A stretch of DNA of 39,387 nucleotides from Chromera velia (taxonomy: Eukaryota; Sar; Chromeraceae). Made by a program: the position numbers and the translations under genes. The stretch covers positions 6,827-46,213 of the forward strand of contig JAHBMJ010005785.1 of NCBI GenBank assembly GCA_018398765.1. The letters are read 5' to 3'. A model generated the notes under the pieces. That model worked only from the letters and a program-made list of their open reading frames with translations. It was not told the origin of the DNA and searched no databases. Positions 13,401-23,818 of the stretch are shown piece by piece. How positions within the stretch are numbered: the first letter of the stretch is position 1; each line of letters opens with the position of its first letter.

Positions 13401-14076
13401 CTCTCCTCTATCTGTGTTCCTGTCTTTAATCTGGGTCCCTGCAGCGGCTGAAGAAGCTCGCCGATGTCGCCGCGTTCCGGGAAAGGAGGCTCCAGGTTGG
13501 TCTATGAATTCAGTTTCATACAGAAGTCTTTTTCATACAGAAACATGTATGAAAGTGAATGAAGGCTCTAGGTTGGTCCGAGAAGGAGTTTTCTGGGAAG
13601 GGAGGGGAGAAGAAAGGAGTGCGTCTGCATATCGGTATGCATTCCCGGGGCCTACTTTTGAGGTTGCTCATCCTTTACCGCTCCTTGATTGACGTCGAAG
13701 CATGATGATTCCGCTGCAGCTTGGAAAGGATGGATGCATCGATAGAAGGCATGCGTGTATTAAGAGCACATGTAATTCGCACCTACACAAAACAATATTG
13801 CAGGAGCGCATTCAGCAGTTAGAGGAGGAGCGACAGGCAGAGGAGGCCGCGTTGAAGGAGGAGCAGGAGAGGGAGAGGAGACGGAGGAGACGCAACGAGG
13901 AGCTGAAGAAGAAAATTGCAGAGCATCACGCAGCCAGACAATCAAGGTGAGAGAGAATTGAGGTGGAGAAATGACATGAGAAGTAGACAATCTTGAAAGG
14001 CAAGAGGCAAAAACGGTCTGGTCTTGAAGTCTGGCCGCATAAATGGGGTCCTTATTCTCTCTCTCAGTGTCTGCCT

Positions 14077-14115
<39 letters not shown>

Positions 14116-15530
14116 TGTGTGTGTCTCACACACACACTCTTCGATCCTTTCAGGATTTCGCAGGATTATCTGCGAAAGAGGTCGAATAAAAACTCATGGA
14201 AATGGAGTGAAAGAGAATTGCAATGGAAGACAAGGAATAGATAGAAGTCTGCGAACGAGACTGAGAATGTGCTGATTGAGTCTCTCTCCTCTCTTTGTGT
14301 GGGTGCAGGTGGGGGGACGAGGAAGCGGAAGAACGGAAAAAGCAAGAGAAGGAAAAGGACAACAGAGCAAAAAGGTCAGTGAATGAAATCTACCTCTGTC
14401 GGTTCTCCCTCTCACCTTCTCACTCTCTTTTGCTTTCGTTTTTTCTACGTTCCTGTGTGATACAGAGGAATGGGATTTCATTCTTGTTCCCAATGAGATC
14501 CCTCGCTGGCGTCATGAAGGCAGTCAATCCTCATGGAGGCTCCTCTTTTCATTCAATGCAGAGAGAAGACTGCGGAGCTCCGACTGCAACACCTGAGGGC
14601 GGTCGAGAAGGACAAGGAGAGGGAAAAGGAGACGGCGAGGTTGCAAAAGAGGTCGGCAAGCTAGGCGGTGTAATTGACGGTACGCAAGCAGGCGTGTGTG
14701 CACGTGTGGGGGGGGAGTTGTGGGCTGCATGTGGGGGGGGAGGGAGTGTGGAGTCCAATCAGTCATGAAGTGTGCATGAATGTGCAGACAGATGCCGGAA
14801 CTCACATGTATGCATCGTGCGAATGCTTGAATGGACTCGCATGGCCGTGCCTGCCTGTCTACCTGTATGTCTGTGCAGGTCAAGCAACCAGACAGAGCAG
14901 GAGGCGGTGAGTCTGGTCTTCCGTGCGACCCCAGCTGGAACTGCGGACGCGTCAGAGGGGGGGAGGGGGGGGTTGGGATCGGCGAACAAAGGGGGGGGGA
15001 AGGAGAGCGGCAGGGGCCCCGGCACAGGTATGGTGTTGAGGAATGCCGGGGCCCTAGTTGTGGCCCCATCCCAGCAGGGGTCTACCAGGCGTCAGACCCT
15101 TCCGAGTCGTGTGAAGCCGTCGGGGTCTGTGGGAGGAGGAAAGGGGGGTGGCAAGGGGAGTAGGCCTTTGAAGGCTGCTTTCATGAGGGAGGTGCGGGCC
15201 ATTTCGGACACATACGGTCTCACTCCTGCAGACTTTGTAGCGTTGTGTGCAAAAAAGGAGAAGGAACTCGGCACCCCCCCTTCCCGTCTACCCTTTCCCG
15301 TCTCTTCGATCGGGGGAGAATCTGAAGATCCGTCAGTTGCTCTACCCGACGAAAATTCCATAAACGGAAAGGAGGGCGTTGCATCTGCAGAAGCGTCCCC
15401 GTTGATGTTTTTTGACGTTGTGCAAGGAGTGCAAGGCGAAGAAGACACGGGGGGCGGCGGTGGTTGTGACGCAGAGGGTGCGCATCATCCTGTAGGGGTC
15501 TCTGAAGCTCTCATAGAAGGTGTAAATTGA
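4107..15530 (+). CDS. Divergent kinesin-like protein, 27 exons, 1523 aa
   Basis: Exons: 4107-4255, 4549-4673, 4903-5033, 5433-5707, 5870-6155, 6428-6502, 6698-6792, 7103-7480, 7643-7886, 8239-8382, 8615-8770, 9112-9315, 9630-9671, 9853-10167, 10458-10517, 10717-10895, 11217-11320, 11515-11671, 11906-12154, 12409-12466, 12686-12784, 13130-13174, 13445-13495, 13804-13946, 14309-14374, 14562-14651, 14879-15530. Phase closes at all 26 junctions. Motor core (about 10-634): RTFARVRPLL at the start, P-loop GAIGSGKSHT (89-98), GVILRVIE, VSVVEIFDGKVTDLL, LRHSALTRLL, then VVIAHVSPA. Switch I is reduced to NLSRST (392-397) where kinesins have NxxSSRSH. Switch II reads VLVDLSSFQ where DLAGSE is usual. 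Long acidic and glycine-rich inserts interrupt the motor. The tail is low-complexity with a charged coiled coil (1208 on) and a CRVC motif (914-917). Motor activity is doubtful; the kinesin fold is well supported. Confidence 0.85.
5341..5419. repeat. (TC)n/(TG)n microsatellite
   Basis: A run of TC dinucleotides passes into about 20 TG units. It sits in kinesin intron 4 and ends just before the acceptor ATGCATGTGCAG at 5432. Confidence 0.9.
6138..6275. mobile_element. TIR element with 29-bp direct repeats duplicating the kinesin exon 5 donor
   Basis: An 80-bp insert (6167-6246) is bounded by TGCGTTTATTTTCACACAG and the complement of GCATTCATTTTCATACAGC. The flanks 6138-6166 and 6247-6275 are identical over 29 bp. 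Each holds the exon 5 end (CCATTCAAG) plus the donor GTCGGTCTGTA. Reading through the first donor meets a stop inside the element, so only the first copy of the donor gives a full-length kinesin. Confidence 0.85.
6343..6412. repeat. (CA)n microsatellite
   Basis: About 35 CA units, with a few CG interruptions, lie just upstream of the kinesin exon 6 acceptor (6427). Confidence 0.9.
7839..8007. mobile_element. TIR element with 53-bp direct repeats duplicating the kinesin exon 9 donor
   Basis: A 63-bp insert (7892-7954) starts TGCATTTACTTTCATACAG; its right end is a decayed inverted copy. The flanking repeats 7839-7891 and 7955-8007 are identical over 53 bp. Each contains 48 nt of exon 9 end plus the intron start GTCAG. 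Confidence 0.82.
8340..8497. mobile_element. TIR element with 51-bp direct repeats duplicating the kinesin exon 10 donor
   Basis: The insert (8392-8446, 55 bp) carries TGCATTTATTTTCATACAT at its left side. The repeats 8341-8391 and 8447-8497 match at 50 of 51 positions. Each holds the exon 10 end (CTGTTCAAGAAG) and GTCAGTCAG. Read-through of the first donor reaches a stop within the insert. Confidence 0.82.
10390..10455. repeat. (TG)n tract forming the end of a kinesin intron
   Basis: A TG repeat runs directly into the acceptor GTGCAG (10452-10457), taking the place of a polypyrimidine tract before exon 15. Confidence 0.88.
12857..12882. repeat. (GA)n microsatellite
   Basis: Short GA run in the kinesin intron after exon 21. 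Confidence 0.8.
13487..13578. mobile_element. TIR element with 16-bp direct repeats duplicating the kinesin exon 23 donor
   Basis: A 60-bp insert (13503-13562) has TTTCATACAGAAG twice and ends with GTATGAAAGTGAATGA, the inverted form. The flanks 13487-13502 and 13563-13578 match at 15 of 16 positions. They contain the exon end CTCCAG and donor GTTGGTC. This is the shortest repeat of the set. Confidence 0.72.
14079..14136. repeat. (TG)n microsatellite
   Basis: TG run inside the kinesin intron between exons 24 and 25. Confidence 0.85.
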
Positions 15531-16125
15531 AAGAAAGTATTTTTTGTGTTGAATCTTTTGCTTTTTTTCAGACTTAAATTTTTCAAATTTAAGATAACAT
15601 TAATTGCAGGATTGTTCTTTTATCCATTTCTTTGTAAAACTATTGGAATGTGCAATTAATCATTAGATTGAAACCGTATGTAATTAAGGTTTTCATTAAG
15701 ATCTGAGTTTTCAATTTTGAAATTCCGCAATTAAACATTTATTATTATTACTCGTCTAGTCATTCATTTACACTCATTTTTCTAGTTCTACTATTCGTAG
15801 CATCAGCAATTATACTAGCAATTATAATTGACTGAATACTAAGCCGCACATTATCAGTAATAATAAACAATTTTAAGGGGAAAATGTTCAATCTGTCCAT
15901 ATTTATCTATATTTACAATCTTGTTAAAAACGGTTAAAAGTCCGTTGAAACTCCTTTTCTCCCAACTTTTTCTTCTTATTGTCATATCTGTTGAACACCA
16001 ACTTCAAGTCATTTTAATACATGTAAACTTCATAGATCTTCATAGCTAATCTTGTTTCATTGAAGAGGTTTTGCTGTGGCTTTCTCAATTAATTTATCTT
16101 AAGTATAATCTCTCACACCCAGACT
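15531..16125. other. AT-rich intergenic island downstream of kinesin
   Basis: The composition changes abruptly after the kinesin stop codon to long A/T runs (for example TTTTTCAAATTTAAG-like stretches). No open frame of note and no recognisable gene. It probably holds the 3' end and transcription stop of the kinesin gene; that role is inferred from position. Confidence 0.6.
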
Positions 16126-16129
16126 GCGG

Positions 16130-16395
16130 CCCTCTAACCCACTTGGCACCAGTTGCCCTCCGTGTTACAGTTTTTTGCATGTAAACCTTTTTTTTGCACC
16201 TGAATCACCATGCACGTTGGGGGGGAATCGCCGTACACAGGCCGGGTTTTGAAAAATGGAATGATGATGATATTGAGCTCACCGCCCGGTCCTTGAAAAA
16301 TGGAAAGGTGACGTTGTGGGCCCGGTGCATGGCAACACCGGCCCGCGCCGCCCCCGAGGCCGCCGGGCCGCCGCCCGCCGTGGGCCGAATCTAGC
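16130..16395. other. GC-rich patch of unknown origin next to an AT-rich island
   Basis: A short segment with very high G+C, especially 16310-16390, follows directly on the AT-rich island and precedes the next gene. Its base composition differs from both neighbours. A similar patch occurs at 24228-24345. It may be a decayed mobile element or the promoter of the next gene. No conserved protein was recognised. Confidence 0.3.
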
Positions 16396-16598
16396 CCATG
16401 CATGAAGGATTCTATCCTGTTCTGTTGGCAATCTAAAGCTGGTGTTCTGTGCTGTGTTCCGCGTTCAGTTCACTCCGACAATCTCCGACAGCACACCCCG
16501 ATTGCACATTTCGCAAGCAGTCCCTCGCAACAACAATCGGAGAAATCTGCAGAGAACTGACAGAAATCTTCACGCAGAGAAAAAGAGGATCTCCACCC

Positions 16599-19500
16599 AT
16601 GGAGGGACTTGTCGAAGTTGAGGACTCTCGGAGTTTGAGTAGATGCTTCTCCCAGGAGAGTCTCAGATCAGCCGTGCAAGATCTGTTGCGTGTGGGGAAC
16701 TATCACTCTGATGTTGGGCCCCTAGGCTCGCGGCATGAGGAGACGGATGACGTCTCAGAAAGAAACAAAGATGATGGAGACGGCGTTGATGGAGGACCGA
16801 ACAGTGAGGTGAGTTACTGCAAGTCTCCTCATCTGAGCGTGATTCGGCAGTTCCTTTGACGTCCCTCCTTGCGTGCTCTTTCCGCCTTTTCTCAGGATTC
16901 ATCCGCGCGAGGGGGGCCCGACTCTTCGGCAGAGGAGAACTTTCATGCGAACAGAGACGGAGACGGAATCGAAAAGCAGAAGTCATCGGCAAGCGTGGGG
17001 CCAGCTGTCTGTGCCGGTGTCGTGCCATCTGGCCATTCGTCTCCTGAGTTTGGAAAAACGGGGGATGGAAGAGATGAGGATGAAGGTCTCGTGGATGAGG
17101 AAGGTGGGGTGATTCCTCGTCCCATGGTCTCTTCAGATTGTGCATCTACAGATCTGGAGGGAGGGGGGGGGGGGGGACGTGAGGGGGGAGCTCTTTGTGA
17201 TCAGCAAGAGAGGCTTAGTGTGGATGTTGCGGGAAGGATAGAGGGACAGAGTCAAGGCACAAGACAGATCCATCGTCCTGCCAGTGGTCCCTCTTTTGCT
17301 GTGGTGAGGGTGCGCTCGTTCTGCTGTCGGAGACGGGTCGTCTTCTTGGACTCAGATCTGCAGATCACATCGCATTTGTACGCGTTCTTCGTGCTGTCAC
17401 TAGCCTTTACGTTCAGCGCAGCTTTCGCGGCTGCTGTTGCAAGTGCAGGGGGCTCTCCTTTTTTCTATCTGTTATTCTCTCCTTTTCTCTCCTACGGAAT
17501 TTACGCTCTCCTCACTCTGTTCCGACATTCTAGTCAAAAAGGAGTTTCCAGGAGATTTCGTCGAGAGATTCTGGCTACTGTGGGGGGGTTTGTGTTGTCA
17601 GCTGTCTTTTTGTCAGTATTTGTCTCTCACGAGAAGCAGGCCCTGCATTTGTTTTTCTTCGGAACCATTGCAGTCCCAATCGTCTGGGGTCTGTTAATTC
17701 CCCTCTTCCAACTGCCCTGTCTCTTCCTCATACCTCTGTCGGTTACAGACCGTTTTGTCTCTCTGTTCGCCTATCTGGCCCTACTCGCATCCGCAGGAGC
17801 GGTAGTGATTGGAGCAACGAGGGGGTCGGGTTTTGACCTTAACAAAGACGTAGAGAGTGGGCACACACGCACGCCAATTTTCGGTTTGCTTTTCGTGCTC
17901 ACTGGTTTTCTCGTGTTTCCAACTGCCAATTTTGTTCGCCGTTCCATTCCTCGGCAGTTCACGGAGGGGCAGGTCGAAGAGATGAGGGCAGAAGGAAGTG
18001 GGTTCTTTTGGTCGAGAGTTGAGATTGATCTTTTGAGAGAAAAGGAGGGGCTGGAAGGAGGCTCCAGAGAAAAGGAAGGCATTAGCGGGGATCAGACCGC
18101 TGCTGACGGTCAAGAAAATGGTCAGATGAGAAATCTCTCACAGAGTGGAGGGAACAGAGGGAGGGTTCTGTTGCAAGTACAGCGAATCAGTTGGAGGGGG
18201 GAGGCAGGAATCGACAAACGGGGATGGGGGGGGAAGGTGAAGATGATCAGGTGAAAGGAGAACCGACGGGCGTCAAGGGTTTGTTTGCTCGTGTGGGGCG
18301 CCGAGTGGAGAAAATCTGGGGTCCCCCTCACCACCGGAACAAGGAGCGATTCTTCTTTGCCCTGGGGACGTTCATGTTGGTGTTTGACTTCTTGACAGAT
18401 GCGTTTGTGGGAGGGACTTTGTTGGGGATTGGGGATAGGTTGGATAGGGCAGAGGGGAAGGGAGAAGAGACGGGAAAGTTTATTGCGTTTGGTTTTACTG
18501 TCAGCTGTCTTGCCCAGCTCGACCTGGCTAATCTGTGGCTGCTGCGGCGCGACGTCAGGGCGCCGCTTTGTGAGATGGTGGGAGGGCTCCCTCCCTCTCG
18601 CACAAGTCTGGTAAGACTCGTTGCGTTCGTTCTTTCACTGAACGAACTGTTGATTCTTGCCCTCACTGCCTTCAGTTTCTCCCAATTTAGGGGGTGGGCT
18701 CTTGGAATGTCCATCACCACAACGGTTTTGGGGGTTTTGTGGAAACTCCTACAATTCCTTCTGTCTGCCTGCAAGAGAAACAAAGAAGAAACTGGAGGCA
18801 GTAGACAGGGGGCGATAGAGACAGTGTCAACGTGTTCAGCGTGCGGTTCTGTTCTCTCGAAAGGGCATTGGTTTTGCCCCAATTGCGGTTCTGCAACGGT
18901 TGCAGACAGAGTGCAAAACTCAACGGAAGACTCCCTCAGCATTACTCCCTCAGTCTCCGCCTCTGCTTCTGCCTTCTCATACGCAGCTCAGAAGCACTGC
19001 TTTCTCCGGGCGCAAGAGAGACAGAGCCAGACAAGCAGAATCAGCCTCAGCACCGCAGCAAGCCAATCTCAAACACCGCAGCTCAATCAGTCCACAAGCT
19101 CTTCAGGAGTAAAACCACCAACAGCCCTGTCCGCCCCCCCACACGCATTCAACCCTCCTTCCTCTTCCTCTTCCGTTCAGCATCACATGATGCAAGGCAG
19201 TCACAGGCACCCTCAAAGCTTTCACTGTCAGGCGGCAGGAAAGCTCCGGGTGGAATCTTCCTCTTTCCCTGAGAGCACCTGTCTGCACAGAAGCAAGGGA
19301 AACTTTCCTCTCACGATGCCTCGCGAACTTGAAGAACTGGTCAGTCGTTTTGGTTCCTTATTCTTTAGATTGCACGGAAAGAGGTTGCTTTGGTTCTTTG
19401 TGGTTTTGAGGTCTTCTCTCTTCCGTGTATGTGCGGTGTTTGTCCGTTGCCGGCATTTGTCTCCTTCCTGCACACTTCTTCACCCTTTCTTTCCATCAAT

Positions 19501-20210
19501 TGACGCTGTGAGGAAAGACAACACACTTCGCTCGCCGAGTCCCTTCCATTCAATCGACCTCTCCTCTCAAACTCGTCTGCTCTGTCAACTCTTCCTGCTG
19601 GCTTGTCGGTAGGAACTAGAGCTAGAAAATCCGTCTGAAAAATAGTGACGGGATATTTTGACACTCTCTCATCGTGCCGGCAGCCTCAACTGAGAAGTGA
19701 AGCCTTCCTCTTCCTTCGATATGTATTTTTGTTTTGACGTCTGACTGCATGACCCTTCTCATGCTGCAGGTTTCCCCTGAGGTGTGGAGGGAGACCGTTG
19801 TGCCCATTAACAGAACCCCTGCTTGGTACTGGTTGGTCCCTGTTTCCTACTGCTTCCCCTTCCTTCTCTTTGCCGACCGCACAAGCTCCACACTGGACGT
19901 CTTTTTAATGCTTTTCTTCATCTGGATTCCTGTCAGCATTTGCGTCATGCAGTGCTGTCTGGGTCCGATGACCCGTCGTCGTGTGTGTGCGCACGTGAGC
20001 CGGATGAACTCCCAATACTGGCACGGGACGCTGGAACACGAAAGGTCCCGATGCTTGCGGCAGGGGGCAGCTCTGGTGATAGACGTTCAGCGCATTCGTT
20101 CCTTCGGGGGGCCACACAGAGTTCCCCCCCAGCAGGTGCCGATGGCTCTGCCGGGAATGCATTGCCCCCAGGGACAGGTGTTTGTGATCAGTACCCCTCA
20201 GATGATGTGA
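16599..20210 (+). CDS. Multi-pass membrane protein with a zinc ribbon, 1010 aa, unknown function
   Basis: Exons 16599-16808, 16896-18120, 18183-19339, 19770-20210; phase closes. The ATG at 16599 has a good context (ACCCATGG). Residues 1-225 are acidic and low-complexity. About 230-417 holds six hydrophobic segments, for example LYAFFVLSLAFTFSAAFAAA and PIFGLLFVLTGFLVF. A second group of about four (534-675) begins RFFFALGTFMLVFDFL. Then comes a zinc-ribbon pair CSACGS...FCPNCGS (about 696-716), a Ser/Gln-rich linker, and two more helices (about 880-920). The last 90 residues are cytosolic-looking. The intron 18121-18182 is only 62 nt (GTCAG...TACAG) but it is the junction that restores frame; a run of eight Gs at 18226-18233 offers a sequencing-error alternative. 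I do not recognise the family. It could be a transporter or a membrane scaffold. Confidence 0.72.
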
Positions 20211-21239
20211 GATTGGAGAGAGAGAGCAGGACGGACGGAAGAAAGGAATAAATCGACACTCCGTTGGTTTGAGAACGTGAAACGAGGAAAGGGGGGGAGG
20301 AATAAATCGACACTCCGTTGGTTTGAGAACGTGAAACGAGGAAATGGAGGCATAAGGCACCCTTGAGTATGTACACACCTGTGTACGTGTCCGTGTGTGA
20401 TTAAGAGAGAGAAAGAGGGAGATGAAGAGAAAGAGAGAGAGACAGACAGAGGGAGAGAGAGATAGAGAGATAGAGGGACGAAGACAGACAGTTTATTTAA
20501 GCGTATGTATGCGTGTGAATAAGATCTTGAGTCTGCATCTGCATCTCCCCGCCGCCCCCCCTCTGTGAATGATATTGATATTCCTCGCAATGCATGGGGG
20601 CACTTGCATGATAGCGAATGAATCAATAAAAAGTTCCCAGGTAAATGTCAGAAATCCAAGTCGACCTGACGCAGCGTACAACAAAAGGGATAGAATGCGA
20701 GCGTAGTGCTCAGTTCTCTTTTCTCTTCTCGTTTATGAGTTCAGGTCAGTGTCGTTGAGAGATTGTACTTTTGTGCGCGTTTGTGAACCGTGTGGGTTCA
20801 CTGTGACGCAGGGTTGGGTTTGCTGGATGGCTGAGTCCGGTTCTGCTTTGCTTTTTCCACTTTGGGCGTGCTTCTATATGCACTGCCCGTGCACATCCCA
20901 TGCAGTCAGGAGGCCAGAGGAACGAAAGACAGCGGGGTGTAACGGGATTTTTTTCGTCGATTGACATTTGCTTTTTCTCTCTAAAAAAGGCTCGTGCGTA
21001 GACATGTAGATGCGTGCAAAAGCCTCGTTGGGGGGCGCACAAATTTAAGGAAAAGGGAGCAGCAAGACCAAAATGAGAGAGGTGTTTAATGTATGGATTC
21101 ACGCACTGGCTGGAAATGCCGTTTTCGTCTCTCGAAGACATTTTGGAAGAATGAGAGCGCGATTGCTTGTTTTGCAGTAGAACTCGCACTGTTTTGTCGC
21201 ACATGCGAGTCGAGATGCGAGTTTTCCGAGAAAGTCGAG
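20211..21239. other. 3' flank of the membrane-protein gene, no gene seen
   Basis: It contains a 46-bp direct repeat (20245-20290 and 20299-20344), a purine-rich GA tract (20405-20480), and then ordinary sequence. Open frames here are short and without recognisable domains. Confidence 0.5.
20245..20344. repeat. 46-bp direct repeat with 8-bp spacer
   Basis: Copies 20245-20290 and 20299-20344 are identical and begin GGAATAAATCGACACTCC; a G-rich 8-bp spacer separates them. They lie just after the stop codon, probably in the 3' untranslated region. No inverted-repeat element lies between them. Confidence 0.88.
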
Positions 21240-22075
21240 CTTTCAACTTAAAGTTTGAATGAGCATTCTGGTTTAGATTAATTAGATTCTGGTTGGTACT
21301 GGTTAAGATTTTCTTGGTTTTATGCCCAACAAATCTAGGAACAAATCCATTTTGTTCTGCTCTCTAATCTGCTCTGGATTTTAAGTTTGTGTATTAAAAT
21401 TTACTTTGAAAATTCACCCATAATTGATTAATTATTCCCCTAACGAAGTGTGGTGCAGTAGCTAGCTTCTTGTACGGGGCTCATATGGTATAAGAAGTTC
21501 TGTCATGCAAGGTTGTTACATCCAGATGCTTTTCTACAGGCTCTTATGCAGAGACTTGGCTAATTGCTGACTGCATGCATGTGACTGCATTAATTGCATG
21601 GAGCCGGCTACGGACACAAGCTCACTCGTTATGCGCGCACTCTAAGGATCCTGACATGACTTGACACTCTAGGATCCCACAATGCTACGATTCCGACTTA
21701 TAACTAGACTTTGAATGAGATTCTAGTTTTAATTTTATACAAGTTTTATGATCAATATCGAAATTGATTGATTAACTGATTGATGGATTTTTCTTGAATA
21801 TCTGAGTCCTTTAGTTATTACTCAGTTGTTCTCTAATGCTAAACACGTAAGCACATCATAAGCACAGACTGATACCTTAATTTTAAAAATTACTTATGAT
21901 TGATTGATTGATTGGTTCCGCGCTAGGCCTTCCCGCTATGTCAAGGTGTCGCCAACACATGCTATGACAGCTATATACATGTTCTAGTGTATGCTATCAT
22001 TGCTATGGTCTTCTTCATTACAGCTAGCCATTAGAAAATCGGTGCTTTAAATTGGCTATGACGCTGCTGCCTCTC
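21240..22075. other. AT-rich island between two convergent genes
   Basis: Long AT-rich segment with GATTGATTGATTG-type runs (about 21765-21785 and 21898-21914). No gene. It lies between the 3' ends of the membrane-protein gene and the Arg-rich gene. Confidence 0.6.
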
Positions 22076-22408
22076 ATCTAGCTTCTCCTGCAGAAACTCA
22101 TCAAATCTTTTGACACCTTTTCAAACGAATTAGTACCCGGTAGACTTACAAATAAACTGATGAATTGCTCCGTAGACAAATCCGCGCGACCCTCATTGGG
22201 TGTCATTAACACGCTATAAACAAACACCGCCCCCCTCCTTTCCCTTCTCGACCGCGGCGCAGTCTCTCCTCCTGGGACTGCCTTTGCGATGACACAAGAC
22301 ACAAAACGCGCAATACAAAACCCCCAGCCCTCTTCATATTCTCTCTGCGATCCTGATAACAACAACCCTGTCGAAGAGACAAGAACCCCCTCTCCTTTTC
22401 CTTCCCTC

Positions 22409-23818
22409 TCACAGGTGCCCAATCTTTGACTTGAAGTCGCAGGAGAACTTCTGGAGAAGCTCGTCGGATCGAAGGGCCAAACGGCCCAGGGGGTCCAGGT
22501 AGGGGATCTGAAGGGGATCTGTCTCAGGGTGCTGGTGGGTCCTCTGTCCATCCCTCTTTCTGCCTCTGTCACTGTCTCTCTCCCTTTCTTTTCCTCTGTC
22601 TCTGTCCCTTTCTCTTTCGTGACGGTCGGCATGCCGACCGTGCTTTCTTTCCTTTTCCCTCTCCCTCCCTCTCTCTGTGTGATGTTTGTCCCTTCCTCTG
22701 TCTCTGTCTGGGTGCCTTTCCCTGTCCCTGTGCTTTTCCCGGTCTCTCTTCCCGTCTTTCTCTGCACGTCTCTCTGTGTGGTTGTCCCTTTCTCCCTCTC
22801 TGTGCCTTTCTCCATCCCTGTCTCTGCGCCTCTCCCTCTCTCTCTCCCCCCTGTCGACGCCACGTCCTCCGTGCCCGTCTCCCCTTTCCTTTTCCCGCTC
22901 TCGGCGCTTTCTCCCCTCCTCAGCGTCACGCTTCCGTTCCCCCTCTCTCGCGTTCCCTCGCCAATCGGAAGAACGGGAAGAGACTGCATGGGGACCGGAG
23001 CTGGACCCAAGACGAACTTGTGACCTCTTTTCATTTAGACTTTTCGAGGAGGAGGAAGACGAAGAAGAAGACGAAGAAGAAGAGAGTGGACGCTGTCTTC
23101 CCGTCTCTCTTTTGCGTGGGGGGGAGATGTCGCGACTAGTGTCTCTGTCTGATTCATCACTGCTGCTGCTACTGCTACTGCTGGAAGAATGACGGCGTTT
23201 GGCTTTCTCTTTTCGGGCCTTGAATTTCCTTTCCCTTTCCTTACCGTGAGACTTCTTGCTTTTCTTGCGATCGGATTCCCTTTGCATCGTTCTCTTTTGC
23301 TCTTTTCTTTTTCGTTTCGAGCGATCACCACGAGGAGCATGCTCCTTTTCTCTCTTCCGTCTCTTCGCCTCTCTTCCCGCATCACCGTCTCCATCTTCCT
23401 CTTCGCTCTTCACCCTCTTCTCACCAGCCGTCTCTCTGTCTCTCCTCTCCCCCCCCCTCTCGTGGTCTCTGCCCTTTGACGAATCATCAGAAGACGACGA
23501 ATCCTCTGAACTTGCGCCGTCTACGTCAGAAGAAGACGAGGACGAGGAAGAAGAACATGGAGACGAGAGGGCGGGGAGGGGGGGGAGGGGAACGACTTGC
23601 GTGCACACAAAGGGACCAACCAGGCCTGTTCCTGCTCCACCGTCAGCACCCAAATTACCTTCCAACCCTCTGACGGGATGGGGCCTCTGGGCTTTCGCGT
23701 CAGGGCCACTTGGTTGGACAGTCATCGCTGCCTCTAGTGCCGCCATAGGATCTATTGAGGTACCCTTCTGGGCTGTCCCTGCGGGCAGACGCTCATCATC
23801 TGACTCAAAGTCCTCCAT
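22409..23818 (-). CDS. Arg/Ser/Glu-rich nuclear protein, splicing-factor-like, 469 aa
   Basis: Single open frame from an ATG at 23818 to a stop at 22409. It starts MEDFESDDERLPAG with an IDPMAALEAAM motif near residue 22. An acidic serine stretch follows, and then two long poly-Ser blocks inside a KR-rich zone. Residues 270-430 are an almost unbroken RD/RE/RS alternating domain, as in SR-related spliceosome proteins. The C-terminus is a short ordered segment (DPLGRLALRSDELLQKF). No RRM or helicase core is present, so the exact family is open. The stop overlaps a GTGAG that could be a donor, so the true C-terminus may lie in a further exon. The lack of introns contrasts with most neighbours. 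Role in pre-mRNA splicing is inferred from composition only. Confidence 0.65.
   Translation of the reverse strand: MEDFESDDERLPAGTAQKGTSIDPMAALEAAMTVQPSGPDAKAQRPHPVRGLEGNLGADGGAGTGLVGPFVCTQVVPLPPLPALSSPCSSSSSSSSSDVDGASSEDSSSSDDSSKGRDHERGGERRDRETAGEKRVKSEEEDGDGDAGREAKRRKREKEHAPRGDRSKRKRKEQKRTMQRESDRKKSKKSHGKERERKFKARKEKAKRRHSSSSSSSSSSDESDRDTSRDISPPRKRETGRQRPLSSSSSSSSSSSSSKSLNEKRSQVRLGSSSGPHAVSSRSSDWRGNAREGERKRDAEEGRKRREREKERGDGHGGRGVDRGERERERRRDRDGERHREGERDNHTERRAEKDGKRDREKHRDRERHPDRDRGRDKHHTERGREREKERKHGRHADRHERERDRDRGKERERDSDRGRKRDGQRTHQHPETDPLQIPYLDPLGRLALRSDELLQKFSCDFKSKIGHL

Noticed and set aside
20746-21246. 166-codon minus-strand frame in the 3' flank of the membrane-protein gene
   Set aside because: No recognisable domain, no good start context and no splice partners; likely chance.
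22078-23034. 318-codon minus-strand frame overlapping the Arg-rich gene
   Set aside because: A shifted reading of the same repetitive Arg/Glu codons; it lacks the ordered N-terminal part of the longer frame.
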